Source: Trinickia mobilis
Lineage (GTDB): Bacteria > Pseudomonadota > Gammaproteobacteria > Burkholderiales > Burkholderiaceae
Reading direction: 5' to 3'
Assembly: GCF_017315705.1 (NCBI RefSeq)
Contig: NZ_JAFLRF010000054.1
Location: 1-33,952 of the forward strand
DNA length: 33,952 nucleotides
The notes under the pieces are model-generated. The model ran no database searches. It had not been told where the DNA came from and saw only the letters and a program-made list of their open reading frames with translations. Positions 16,612 to 24,143 of this stretch are shown here, one piece after another. Both the position numbers and the translations under genes were made by a program. How positions within the stretch are numbered: position 1 is the first letter of the stretch; each line of letters opens with the position of its first letter.

Positions 16612-17310
16612 TCAGCGCGAGGCCAGCGGCGCCGGCGTGTCGAGCAACGCGCCGAAGCGATTCATGCGCGGCAGATAGTCGTGGTCCGGATCGAGCGAGT
16701 ACACGACGCGGCGCGTGCGCCCCATCACTTCGCGGCGCGGGAAGAAGCCGAAGTAGCGCGAATCGGCGCTGTCATCGCGATTGTCCCCGAGCATCAGGTA
16801 CTCGCCGGGCGGCACGATAACCGGGCCGAACGTGCTGCGCGGGCTCGGCTCGATCTCCGAAAGACGCACGGTGTGCGCGACACCGTCGAAACGCTCCGTC
16901 AGATACTCGGCGCGCGTTGCCGGGCCGTCGGCCATCGGCGTCGACGCGAGCGGCTGATAGTCGGCACGCACGCCGTTCACGTAGAGCACGTTCTCGCGCA
17001 ACGCGATGCGGTCGCCCGGCACGCCGATCACGCGCTTCACGAGCAGTTCATGCGCGGCCGTCGAATCGATCGTCACGATGTCGCCGCGCCGCGGATCGCC
17101 GAGGTGGGCCAGCGCCACGTGCGTGAACGGCACGCGCAGATCGTAGGCCAGCTTGTCGACGAGAATGCGGTCGCCTTCGCGTATCGTCGGGAGCATCGAG
17201 CCGCTCGGCACGACGTTCCAGTCGGCGATCGCGCTGCGAAACAGCACCATCAGGAAAATAAAGGCGATCAGGCTCTTGTTGTCGCGCCAGAGTTTGCCCA
17301 CGATGCGCAT
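16612..17310 (-). CDS. lepB: Signal peptidase I (short paralogue)
   Basis: Cleaves signal peptides at the outer face of the inner membrane. 232 residues from ATG 17310, preceded by AAAGGAG. One membrane anchor lies at about residues 12-30 (KSLIAFIFLMVLFRSAIADW). The catalytic serine is in PSGSM (Ser38) and the general-base lysine in LVKRVIGVPGD (Lys92); the GDNRDDSADSR box follows. All family boxes are intact. It is shorter than the roughly 300-residue LepB usually found next to lepA in this group and lacks the second anchor helix, and no lepA or rnc is nearby, so it may be a second signal peptidase. Convergent with the permease gene. Confidence 0.9.
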   Translation of the reverse strand: MRIVGKLWRDNKSLIAFIFLMVLFRSAIADWNVVPSGSMLPTIREGDRILVDKLAYDLRVPFTHVALAHLGDPRRGDIVTIDSTAAHELLVKRVIGVPGDRIALRENVLYVNGVRADYQPLASTPMADGPATRAEYLTERFDGVAHTVRLSEIEPSPRSTFGPVIVPPGEYLMLGDNRDDSADSRYFGFFPRREVMGRTRRVVYSLDPDHDYLPRMNRFGALLDTPAPLASR

Positions 17311-17470
17311 CACTGCGGCTCCTTTGGAAGAAATTCGAAAGCTTGCATGCGCTTTACCGAGGCGATCATCGAAGCCCCCGGGCACGGCATGAGCGGCGGT
17401 CATCATAGCACCGGGCAAATCGCGCCGGCAGCGTCGCCCAGGCGCGCAGGTGCGCCGGACAGATGCGTCC

Positions 17471-18460
17471 TCACTCTCCTGGGTACTTGAGCCCGAGCGT
17501 CGCACGCGCCGAATCCATCATCGAGATCATCTGCAGCGACTTCGCGTGCGTCATCACCGGGCTCTCGAGTTCGCCCGCGCGGATCAGGCCGCAAAAGTGC
17601 GCCGTCTCATAGTTGAGACCGCCGCCTTCGAACGGCGCGTCGAGCTCGGCGACGCGGCCGTCGACGTAGCGGATCGTCGCGCGCGCCGGGTTCCACCAGT
17701 TCTCGTGAATCGTCACGCAGCCGAGGGCCCCGCTCAAAAGCGCATCGCCCTTGCCTTGCAGGTCGAGTCCGCAAAAGAGCTGCGCGATTCCGCGTTCGTG
17801 CCGGCAATTGAGGCTCGCGAACGTGTCGACGCCCGTCGGGCCCAGACGGCCGATCGTCTGCACGTCGAGCGGCGCACCGAGCCAGTCGACCGCGAGAAAC
17901 GCCTCGTAGATGCCGATATCGAGCAGCGCGCCGCCAGTATGCTCGAACGAAAACGCGGGATGGTCCGCAGGCACGTTCGCCATCGCGCAACCCGCGCGCA
18001 CGAGCCCGACTTCGCCGATCGGGTCGCGTGCCAGGTGTTCGCGCAGCGTGCGGTAGAGCGGATAGAACGGCGGCTTCATCGCTTCCATGAAGAGCCGCTT
18101 CGCGCCGCGCGCCGCGGCGAGCACGCGCGCGAGCTGCTGCGCGTTGATCGTCGCGGGCTTTTCGCAGAGCACGTGCTTGCCCGCGGCGAGGGCCGCAATC
18201 GCGTAGTCGGCGTGGCTGTCGTGCAGCGTGGCGATGTAGATGGCGTCGACGTCGCTCGCGAGCAGCGCGTCGAGGCTTGGGCACGCGCCGGCGCCGAATT
18301 GCTGCGCGTAGGCTTCGGTCGTCGACGCGCGGCGCGACCAGACGTGCGTCATATGCGCGTTCGGCACGTGCGCCAAGCCGAGTCCAAAGCGGCGCGCGAT
18401 ATTGCCGGCGCCCAAAACGCCCCAGCGGACGGTCTCACTGCTAGTCGTATCCTGATTCAT
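17471..18460 (-). CDS. Gfo/Idh/MocA-family oxidoreductase
   Basis: 329 residues. The Rossmann motif is WGVLGAGNIARRFG near residue 13-26, and the family's CEKP motif (HVLCEKPATINAQQ) lies near residue 97-100, holding the catalytic lysine. The C-terminal half is the beta-sheet domain (GGALLDIGIYEAFLAVDWLG). It would oxidise or reduce a sugar, polyol or dihydrodiol with NAD(P). The pattern is closest to dihydrodiol-dehydrogenase-like members, but the substrate cannot be fixed. A LacI-type palindrome lies 176 bp upstream of the start; the FadR-type regulator gene is next upstream on the same strand. Confidence 0.88.
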   Translation of the reverse strand: MNQDTTSSETVRWGVLGAGNIARRFGLGLAHVPNAHMTHVWSRRASTTEAYAQQFGAGACPSLDALLASDVDAIYIATLHDSHADYAIAALAAGKHVLCEKPATINAQQLARVLAAARGAKRLFMEAMKPPFYPLYRTLREHLARDPIGEVGLVRAGCAMANVPADHPAFSFEHTGGALLDIGIYEAFLAVDWLGAPLDVQTIGRLGPTGVDTFASLNCRHERGIAQLFCGLDLQGKGDALLSGALGCVTIHENWWNPARATIRYVDGRVAELDAPFEGGGLNYETAHFCGLIRAGELESPVMTHAKSLQMISMMDSARATLGLKYPGE

Positions 18461-18635
18461 CGATGAACGGGGTGACGGATGGTCGGTTTCAAGAATCGCG
18501 CGGCGCCGACGCCCGCGCGCTGGGATCGCCGTAATGATAAGCGGCTCGCCGTGGGCGCGCGCGAACGGCCTGGCTTGAGGCAGCGATTGGGAAATGTCGG
18601 GAAACGGCCTGGCCGACCGTCACATGCAAACGACG

Positions 18636-18649
18636 CGCAAACGTTTGCG
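18636..18649. promoter_or_regulatory. 14-bp perfect palindrome of LacI/PurR-operator type
   Basis: CGCAAACGTTTGCG is fully symmetrical and contains the central CG with GCAAAC / GTTTGC arms found in operators of the LacI/GalR family (for example PurR boxes). A further GCAAACG half-copy lies about 10 bp to the left (18626-18632). It is in the 285-bp gap between the FadR-type gene (ending 18746 on this strand) and the oxidoreductase start at 18460. No LacI-family gene is in the window. Confidence 0.6.
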
Positions 18650-18745
18650 ATCACGGCGACCGAAAAGAAGGGAGGACTGAAACCCGATCGCAGGACACGC
18701 TCGGGCGGCGCCCTGCGTCGGCAGGCGCCGGGCAGGCACAGGCGC

Positions 18746-19498
18746 TTACTTGCGGCCAGGCATCTCGATCGAGAACTCGCGGCCGATTTCGTCCGCGGTG
18801 AAGTCGATCAACGCCAGCGCCGCCGACTCGGCCTCTTTCGGGTCGCGCCGCTCGATCGCTTCGACCATGCGCGCATGCGTGCGCACGGAGATCTCCCAGA
18901 CGCCCGGCTTCTGATTGACCATCGGGTTCACCGTGGTCAGCGCGCCGCGAATGATCGCCGCCATCTGCTGGAAGAACTGGTTGCCGCTCGCATGCACGAT
19001 GCGCGTATGCAGCAATTCGTCGGCCGCCTCATAGCCCGGCTCGCCGGGCGCGATCGTCTTGAACACGTCGAACGCCTCGCGGATGCCCGCCACCTCCGAC
19101 ACGCTCGCACGCGCGGCCGCCTGCGCCGCTGCGCGCGGCTCGATCAGCATCCGGAACTCGATCACGTCGCGCATGAAGATCGGATCGGGCTTCGCGCGAA
19201 AGCGCCAGTTCACGACGTCCTCGTCGATCATGCGCCAGTCGCGCATCGAGCGGATGCGCGTGCCGACCTTCGGCCGCACATCCAGCATGTGCCGCGCAAG
19301 CAGCATCGACAGCGCTTCGCGCATCACCGTACGGCTTACGTCGAATTCTTTCGACAGCACGTCCTGCGGCGGAAGAATCGCCCCATATTTTTCTTCGACG
19401 ATGCCCGTCACGAGCCCGTCCATCACTTTGCTGACCAGTGAGCGGTCCTTGCCCTGCTCCATGACACCCCCCGATGCGCCGTCCGACGCCTGATTCAT
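18746..19498 (-). CDS. GntR-family transcriptional regulator, FadR (FCD) type
   Basis: 250 residues. The N-terminal winged helix-turn-helix spans about residues 18-85 (GAILPPQDVLSKEFDVSRTVMREAL and RPKVGTRI), and the C-terminal FCD domain holds the helical bundle with likely metal-binding Asp and His residues (ELLHTRIVHASGN, RTHARMVEAI). Such regulators sense sugar acids or related organic acids. Start ATG 19498 has GAGGGCG before it. It lies upstream of the oxidoreductase gene on the same strand, across 285 bp, so it may control it. Confidence 0.9.
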   Translation of the reverse strand: MNQASDGASGGVMEQGKDRSLVSKVMDGLVTGIVEEKYGAILPPQDVLSKEFDVSRTVMREALSMLLARHMLDVRPKVGTRIRSMRDWRMIDEDVVNWRFRAKPDPIFMRDVIEFRMLIEPRAAAQAAARASVSEVAGIREAFDVFKTIAPGEPGYEAADELLHTRIVHASGNQFFQQMAAIIRGALTTVNPMVNQKPGVWEISVRTHARMVEAIERRDPKEAESAALALIDFTADEIGREFSIEMPGRK

Positions 19499-19815
19499 TT
19501 CGCGCCCTCGCGTGCCCTGTTGTCGATCTGATACGGTGCTGCGGCCAATATGAGTATGCCAGTTGGGAAACACCTGACAGGGTTTTTCCGTCTGACAAAA
19601 GCGCAGCCTAACGTGGTTGCGCCGCAAAACGCCGTGCCAGCCCGTACCTTCAAACCGGTGAGTACCATAGGACATTGTAGAAAATGAGCGACGCCCAAAC
19701 GTACGCGATCGCACATTGCGGCTCATCGGCGCACCGCTGCCGCCAATGCGTCGAACGCGTACTCCCTATTACCCCCCATTACCCCTTATCGCCCTGGCTC
19801 GCGTCACCCCGAGCC
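19499..19815. other. 317-bp spacer upstream of the FadR-type gene
   Basis: No credible ORF. On the minus strand it contains the leader of the FadR-type gene, including the direct repeat TGTCAG (two copies about 18 bp apart near 19575-19605), and a C/T-rich run around 19767-19795 with ATTACCCC repeated. I see no clear promoter boxes or terminator. Confidence 0.4.
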
Positions 19816-20349
19816 TCAGCGCATGCCGAACGGTCCCGCCGCGCAACGCTCCCCGCAAACATGGCGCCGTTCGATCGGCTCGGCCACGCCGCACGGCCCG
19901 CCGCGCACGAACGCGACGAACGGCATGCTGCACTCGGCGCGGGTCTCGAGCGCCCCGCGAAAGCCGAATCTTTCATAGAGCGGACGCTGCGCCGCCGGCG
20001 CGAGCGCCCTCACCCGATGTCTCGGCCAGCGCGCGTCGACCACGTGCATCACATGCTCCAAAAGCGCGTAGGCTGTCCCGTCGCCGCGACGCGACGGGCT
20101 AGTCAGCATCTTGTCGATCAACACTTCCTGATGTTCGATCTCGCCGGGACGAATCCGCGCATACGCGAGAATCGGCATCGGTCGCGTCATGTCTTCGTGC
20201 GCGAACACGTGCAATGCCGCCTCGTCATGACCGTCCGCATCGAGATGCACGCGCGACGCCTCGACGACGAAAACCGCACTGCGCGCGCGCAGGATCAAAT
20301 ACAGTTCGCGCGCGCTCAATTGATCGAATTTCAGCGTTGCCCAGTTCAT
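19816..20349 (-). CDS. ElaA-like GNAT acetyltransferase
   Basis: 177 residues. The opening LSARELYLILRARSAVFVVEA is the ElaA signature, followed by HLDADGHDEAALHVFAH, LAYARIRPG and KMLTSPSRRGDGTAYALLEH, which holds the acetyl-CoA pyrophosphate loop (RRGDGTA). The FGFRG near residue 133 closes the fold. ElaA-type proteins are GNAT N-acetyltransferases whose natural substrate is not known. The last 25 residues (GGPCGVAEPIERRHVCGERCAAGPFGMR in two halves) are a Cys/Arg-rich extension not usual in the family and may be a readthrough of a worn C-terminus. Confidence 0.85.
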   Translation of the reverse strand: MNWATLKFDQLSARELYLILRARSAVFVVEASRVHLDADGHDEAALHVFAHEDMTRPMPILAYARIRPGEIEHQEVLIDKMLTSPSRRGDGTAYALLEHVMHVVDARWPRHRVRALAPAAQRPLYERFGFRGALETRAECSMPFVAFVRGGPCGVAEPIERRHVCGERCAAGPFGMR

Positions 20350-21346
20350 CGCTGGTTTCCACCAGGAAAGTACGACGAATCATCATGGTTGCACGGTACG
20401 TCGCGAAACAAGCGCTCACCGTGCGCAATCGCACCCAATTTACCGATTTCAGCCTACGAATTCAGGGGTATCCGGCGCAATCTCCCTTTTCCCGATTAGT
20501 TGCCAGTACTTAGCATTCCTGCGCAAGGCACCGGACCGGCGCAATGGCCGCGATATCCGGCGTAAACCGGCACTGTGCGATAGAGTGTTGGCGCAGCCAC
20601 AACGCCGCGGCAATTCACTCAGACGAAAGCGGCACTGATATGACGAAAATGGCCGCGCCGTGGGTAAAACGCCCATGTCTCAACAATGAGTCATTCGCGG
20701 CACGCTTAACTTATTACAATGCACGTGACGTTTTCGGACTCGTCGGTGTCCTTTGTTTCAGCTTTGTCGGCGCTTCAATTCATCGTTCGAATTTGCAACC
20801 ATTTCGGCGCGCGTCCTTGTCCGTCAAGCTTTGCGATTGCGCGGACCCGTCATTGCAGCGCAGCAAAATCCGCCCCGGATGCAACACATCTGAATCAATT
20901 TCGGCACGCGGGCCTGGGTCGCCATCCGCCGCCGACGCGGCCGAATCGTCTGGCTGGCGCCGTTGGCCGGATGCTTGGCGCGTACCGCCTAAAGCCCTGT
21001 CCCGTCTGGACGCGCAGCGCTCTAACGCAACGCCGCTGCTGCGCATGCCACGGCGCCACCGCATTTTGCAGATTTGAAACAAAAACGGACCGACTGGCGC
21101 CCGAACCGCGTCGCAACAAGGTCAGCGCCCCCTTCCAAGCGAGCTTTTCGGGGGCTTGGCACGATCCTCGCTCAAGGAAGGCGCACAGAGCGCAACCGCA
21201 CAGACGAGCGCCACCGCGAGAGAGCGCGAGGCCACAAGAAGCGCGGCAATCCTGTCGAAATGCTTTCAAGCATGACGATCGACAGATGCCGTGAACGGAC
21301 CAGAAACACGAGGCGTGTACAGCACAGCTTCCACCGAGGACCGAAT
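20350..21346. other. Nearly 1 kb without a credible gene, upstream of the Crp/Fnr regulator
   Basis: Open frames exist on both strands, but their products are Ser/Arg/Cys-rich and look like out-of-frame translations, and base use is visibly less G/C-rich than the neighbouring genes, especially at 20640-20900. A TACAAT at 20715-20720 could be a -10 box but lacks a -35 partner. The last 100 bp form the leader of the Crp/Fnr gene with a nested hairpin at 21252-21285. It could hold an unannotated small RNA, a decayed gene or a long leader; I cannot decide. Confidence 0.5.
21252..21285 (+). other. Nested hairpin in the leader of the Crp/Fnr gene
   Basis: Outer arms CTGTCGA (21252-21258) and TCGACAG (21279-21285) enclose an inner stem ATGCT / AGCAT with a four-base loop (21260-21273). 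It is 61 bp upstream of the ATG and outside any gene. No T-run follows. Confidence 0.5.
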
Positions 21347-22081
21347 ATGTTGACCCTACAATCCGACCTGCATGGCAACCATTTGCTTGGGGCGTTGCCA
21401 TCCGCCGAATGGCAAGCATTGACGCCCCATCTCGAACTGGTGCACTTGCGCACCGAACAATTGCTGTGCGACTGCGGCCACAAGATTCACCACGTCTACT
21501 TTCCGACGACCGCCATCATCTCGATCCTGGCGATGATGGAAGACGGGGGGTCAGTCGAACTCGCGGCCGTGGGACGTGAGGGCATGACCGGCGTACAGGT
21601 GCTCACGGGGGGAGAAACGATGCCGAGCCGCGTGCAAGTGCAATGCGCGGGCTTTGCATACCGGATGAGCGCGCAACGCTTGCGGCAGGAATTCGGGCGC
21701 TCGGACTTCCTGCGCCGCCTGATGCTGCTCTATATGCAGGCGCTCCTCACGCAAGTCGCGCAGACCGCCGCGTGCAACCGTCATCACTCGCTGTCCAAGC
21801 AGCTCTGCCGCTGGCTCCTGATCGAGGTCGACCGCGCGGCCACGAACGAGCTGGCCGTGACGCAGCAACTCATCGCCGACATGCTCGGCGTGCGCCGCGA
21901 AGGCATCACCGAAGCGGCCGGCAAGCTGCATGACCAAGGACTGATTCATCACAGCCGCGGCCACATCAAGGTGCTTGATCGAAAAGGCCTCGAAATGCGC
22001 GCGTGCGAATGCTACGGCCTCGTCAAGCGCGAATTCGACCGCCTGTTGCCGGCCCTGCATCAAACCGATACCGTCAGCTGA
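21347..22081 (+). CDS. Crp/Fnr-family transcriptional regulator
   Basis: 244 residues: an N-terminal cyclic-nucleotide-binding-like beta roll (about 20-120, with CGHKIHHVYFPTTAIISIL and GREGMTGVQVL) and a C-terminal Crp-type winged helix (about 165-225, AVTQQLIADMLGVRREGITEAAGKL). The beta roll lacks the RxxS cAMP-phosphate motif of CRP, and the N-terminal cysteine cluster of FNR is absent, so its signal is unknown. GAGGA precedes the ATG at 21347. An in-frame upstream ATG at 21074 would add 91 basic, unstructured residues and is rejected. It has a long, structured leader. Confidence 0.92.
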   Translation: MLTLQSDLHGNHLLGALPSAEWQALTPHLELVHLRTEQLLCDCGHKIHHVYFPTTAIISILAMMEDGGSVELAAVGREGMTGVQVLTGGETMPSRVQVQCAGFAYRMSAQRLRQEFGRSDFLRRLMLLYMQALLTQVAQTAACNRHHSLSKQLCRWLLIEVDRAATNELAVTQQLIADMLGVRREGITEAAGKLHDQGLIHHSRGHIKVLDRKGLEMRACECYGLVKREFDRLLPALHQTDTVS

Positions 22082-22113
22082 GATTCACGAAGAGCGCGCT
22101 TACAGCTCGCTCT

Positions 22114-22350
22114 TCAATGCGAGTTGATATCGCTGCGCACGCGCTCGCCGATTTCGTAGAGCGCGGCGAGCATCGCAAGATGAGCGCGCTCGCTGGCGGC
22201 TTCTGCGTCGCTCATGCCGTCGCACGCCCGACCCCCGATGATGATGCCGAGGCATAGCGCGTAGTTGCTCGCAAACGCCGTGGGAGAAGGATCGCTGCGC
22301 TTCATTCCCTCATACGCGGTGTCGAGCGCGTGCCGCAGTTCGGCTTGCAT
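22114..22350 (-). CDS. Small uncharacterised helical protein (78 aa)
   Basis: Starts MQAELRHALDTAYEGMKRS, with a central hydrophobic helix (FASNYALCLGIIIGGRACDGM) and a C-terminal helix (ERAHLAMLAALYEIGERV). It is probably all-alpha. AAGGAC precedes the ATG at 22350. It lies 46 bp downstream of rpiA on the same strand, so it is likely the last gene of the rnr-rlmB-rpiA run. I do not recognise the family. Confidence 0.7.
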   Translation of the reverse strand: MQAELRHALDTAYEGMKRSDPSPTAFASNYALCLGIIIGGRACDGMSDAEAASERAHLAMLAALYEIGERVRSDINSH

Positions 22351-22396
22351 GTCGTGTCCTTGAGTCTTGTCCTGCTGCGCGGGTCAGGCCGGTCGC

Positions 22397-23092
22397 TCAG
22401 CGCTTGGCGTATTCGATCGTTTCGACGCCCGTCTCGGTGCCGAGCAGGCAAAGATCCGCTCCGCGGCCGGCGAACAGGCCCACCGTCACGACGCCGGGCC
22501 ACGCGTTCACGATCGCTTCGAGCGCGCGCGGATCGGCGATCTGCAAGCCTTTGACGTCGATGATCTCGTTGCCGTTGTCGGTGACGTAGGGCGATCCGTC
22601 CGTCTTCACGCGCAGCACCGGCACGCCGCCTGCTGCCGTCACGCGCCGGCCGATCGCCGTGCGCGCCATCGGCACCACCTCGATCGGCAGCGGGAACTTG
22701 CCGAGCACGTCGACGCGCTTCGTCGCATCCGCGATGCAGACGAACACATCCGACACGGACGCCACGATCTTCTCGCGCGTGAGCGCACCGCCGCCGCCCT
22801 TGATCATCGCGCCGCCGCGATCGATTTCGTCGGCGCCGTCGACATACACGGGAAGCGACTCGATGTCGTTCAGATCGAACACCTTGATGCCGTGCTTTTC
22901 GAGCCGCGCAGTCGTCGCGACCGAGCTCGACACCGCGCCGCGATAGCGCCCTTTGACGGCGGCGAGCGCGTCGATGAAGCAGTTCGCCGTCGACCCGGTG
23001 CCGACGCCGAGCACGGCGCCTTCGGGGACATGGGCGTTCACGTAGTCGGCGGCGGCAAGGCCCACCCGTTGCTTGAGTTCGTCTTGGGTCAT
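22397..23092 (-). CDS. rpiA: Ribose-5-phosphate isomerase A
   Basis: Interconverts ribose 5-phosphate and ribulose 5-phosphate in the pentose phosphate pathway. 231 residues, the standard length. The phosphate loop is [10 protein letters not shown] (about 30-39), the DGADEID box is at 85-91 with the catalytic region [12 protein letters not shown] at 98-109, and the end EYAKR is typical. ATG at 23092 gives [11 protein letters not shown], the usual start. Same strand as rlmB and rnr, 115 bp after rlmB. Confidence 0.96.
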   Translation of the reverse strand: MTQDELKQRVGLAAADYVNAHVPEGAVLGVGTGSTANCFIDALAAVKGRYRGAVSSSVATTARLEKHGIKVFDLNDIESLPVYVDGADEIDRGGAMIKGGGGALTREKIVASVSDVFVCIADATKRVDVLGKFPLPIEVVPMARTAIGRRVTAAGGVPVLRVKTDGSPYVTDNGNEIIDVKGLQIADPRALEAIVNAWPGVVTVGLFAGRGADLCLLGTETGVETIEYAKR

Positions 23093-23207
23093 GGCTGAGG
23101 GAGAGAAGCGTGCGAAAGAGGGAAGTTTACCGGAGTCGGGCGGCGAGCCGGCTTTGCGCGGGCCTCGCCGTCGATGAATCATGCAGCTCGCGTTCTGGCG
23201 GCCATGA

Positions 23208-23966
23208 CTAAGCCTTCGCGCCCGCCTTGAGCGCACTGCGCTGTCTCACCGCCTCGAACAAGCACACCCCGCTTGCCACCGACACGTTGAGACTCTCCAC
23301 TGTCCCCGCCATCGGGATATGCATGACTTCGTCGCAGGTATCGCGCGTGAGACGGCGCATGCCCTCGCCTTCGGCGCCCATCACGAGCGCCACCGGGCCG
23401 TCGAGCTTGGTCTCGTAGACACTCGCCGTCGCCTCGCCCGCCGTCCCCACCACCCACACGCCCGCGTCTTTCAACTCACGCAGCGCGCGCGCCAGGTTCG
23501 TGACGGTGATGTACGGCACCGTTTCGGCGGCGCCGCTCGCCACCTTCGCTGCCGTCGCGTTCAGGCCTACCGCGCGGTCGCGCGGCGCGATCACCGCATG
23601 CGCGCCGGCCGCATCGGCGACCCGCAGGCAGGCGCCCAGATTGTGCGGATCGGTCACGCCGTCGAGCACGAGCACGAGCGCCGGGCCGTTGATCCCGTCG
23701 AGCAATTCCGCGAGGTTCTGCGCGAGCGGCAGATCGCCCGCGCGCGCGACGACGCCCTGGTGGCGCTCGGTCCGCGCGAGACCCCACAGGCGCGTCTCGT
23801 CGGCTGCGATCAGCCGCACGCCCGCTTGCTTGGCCGTCTGCAAGAACTCCTGCATGCGGCGGTCGCGCCGCGTCGCGTCGTAAAAGACCTCCTCGACCGT
23901 CGACGCGTCGTGCCGCAAACGCGCGGTCACTGCGTGAAATCCGTATAGAACCTTGTGACGTGCCAT
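23208..23966 (-). CDS. rlmB: 23S rRNA (guanosine-2'-O-)-methyltransferase RlmB
   Basis: Methylates Gm2251 of 23S rRNA. The 252-residue SpoU-family protein has an N-terminal substrate-binding domain ([15 protein letters not shown]) and the C-terminal knotted SPOUT domain with motifs [27 protein letters not shown] and [17 protein letters not shown] at 23966 gives [11 protein letters not shown], as expected; the in-frame ATG at 24047 would add an Arg-rich extension. It lies 177 bp downstream of rnr on the same strand, the pairing seen in many proteobacteria, but here two large hairpins lie between. Confidence 0.95.
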   Translation of the reverse strand: MARHKVLYGFHAVTARLRHDASTVEEVFYDATRRDRRMQEFLQTAKQAGVRLIAADETRLWGLARTERHQGVVARAGDLPLAQNLAELLDGINGPALVLVLDGVTDPHNLGACLRVADAAGAHAVIAPRDRAVGLNATAAKVASGAAETVPYITVTNLARALRELKDAGVWVVGTAGEATASVYETKLDGPVALVMGAEGEGMRRLTRDTCDEVMHIPMAGTVESLNVSVASGVCLFEAVRQRSALKAGAKA

Positions 23967-24052
23967 GACTGAGACAACCTTTGCTAGAACGCGCGCGATG
24001 AAGAAACGGCCGGCGCGCGGCCGCACGAGCATCGCGCGTAACACCATGAAAG

Positions 24053-24091
24053 GCGCCGCATGGCGAGGCCGGACGGCCCGCCATGCGGCGC
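24053..24091 (-). other. Nested 13-bp plus 4-bp hairpin between rnr and rlmB
   Basis: GCGCCGCATGGCG (24053-24065) and CGCCATGCGGCGC (24079-24091) are perfect complements, and GGCC / GGCC pairs inside around a four-base loop, with one unpaired A. It would be an extremely stable RNA stem in the rnr-rlmB transcript. No T-run follows. Confidence 0.75.
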
Positions 24092-24103
24092 GATAGGGCT
24101 CTA

Positions 24104-24136
24104 CGTGCCGCGCGCCGTCAAGCGGCGCGCGGCACG
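24104..24136 (-). other. 14-bp hairpin just after rnr
   Basis: CGTGCCGCGCGCCG (24104-24117) and CGGCGCGCGGCACG (24123-24136) are perfect complements with a five-base loop, 7 bp after the rnr stop. On the rnr strand there is no T-run, so it is not a classic intrinsic terminator. It may protect the 3' end, act as an RNA processing site or reduce readthrough into rlmB. Confidence 0.75.
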
Positions 24137-24143
24137 CGTTGCA

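Noticed and set aside
20544-21077. 177-codon frame in the gap before the Crp/Fnr gene
   Set aside because: Ser/Arg/Cys-rich, no ribosome-binding site, no domain; composition is that of noncoding DNA.
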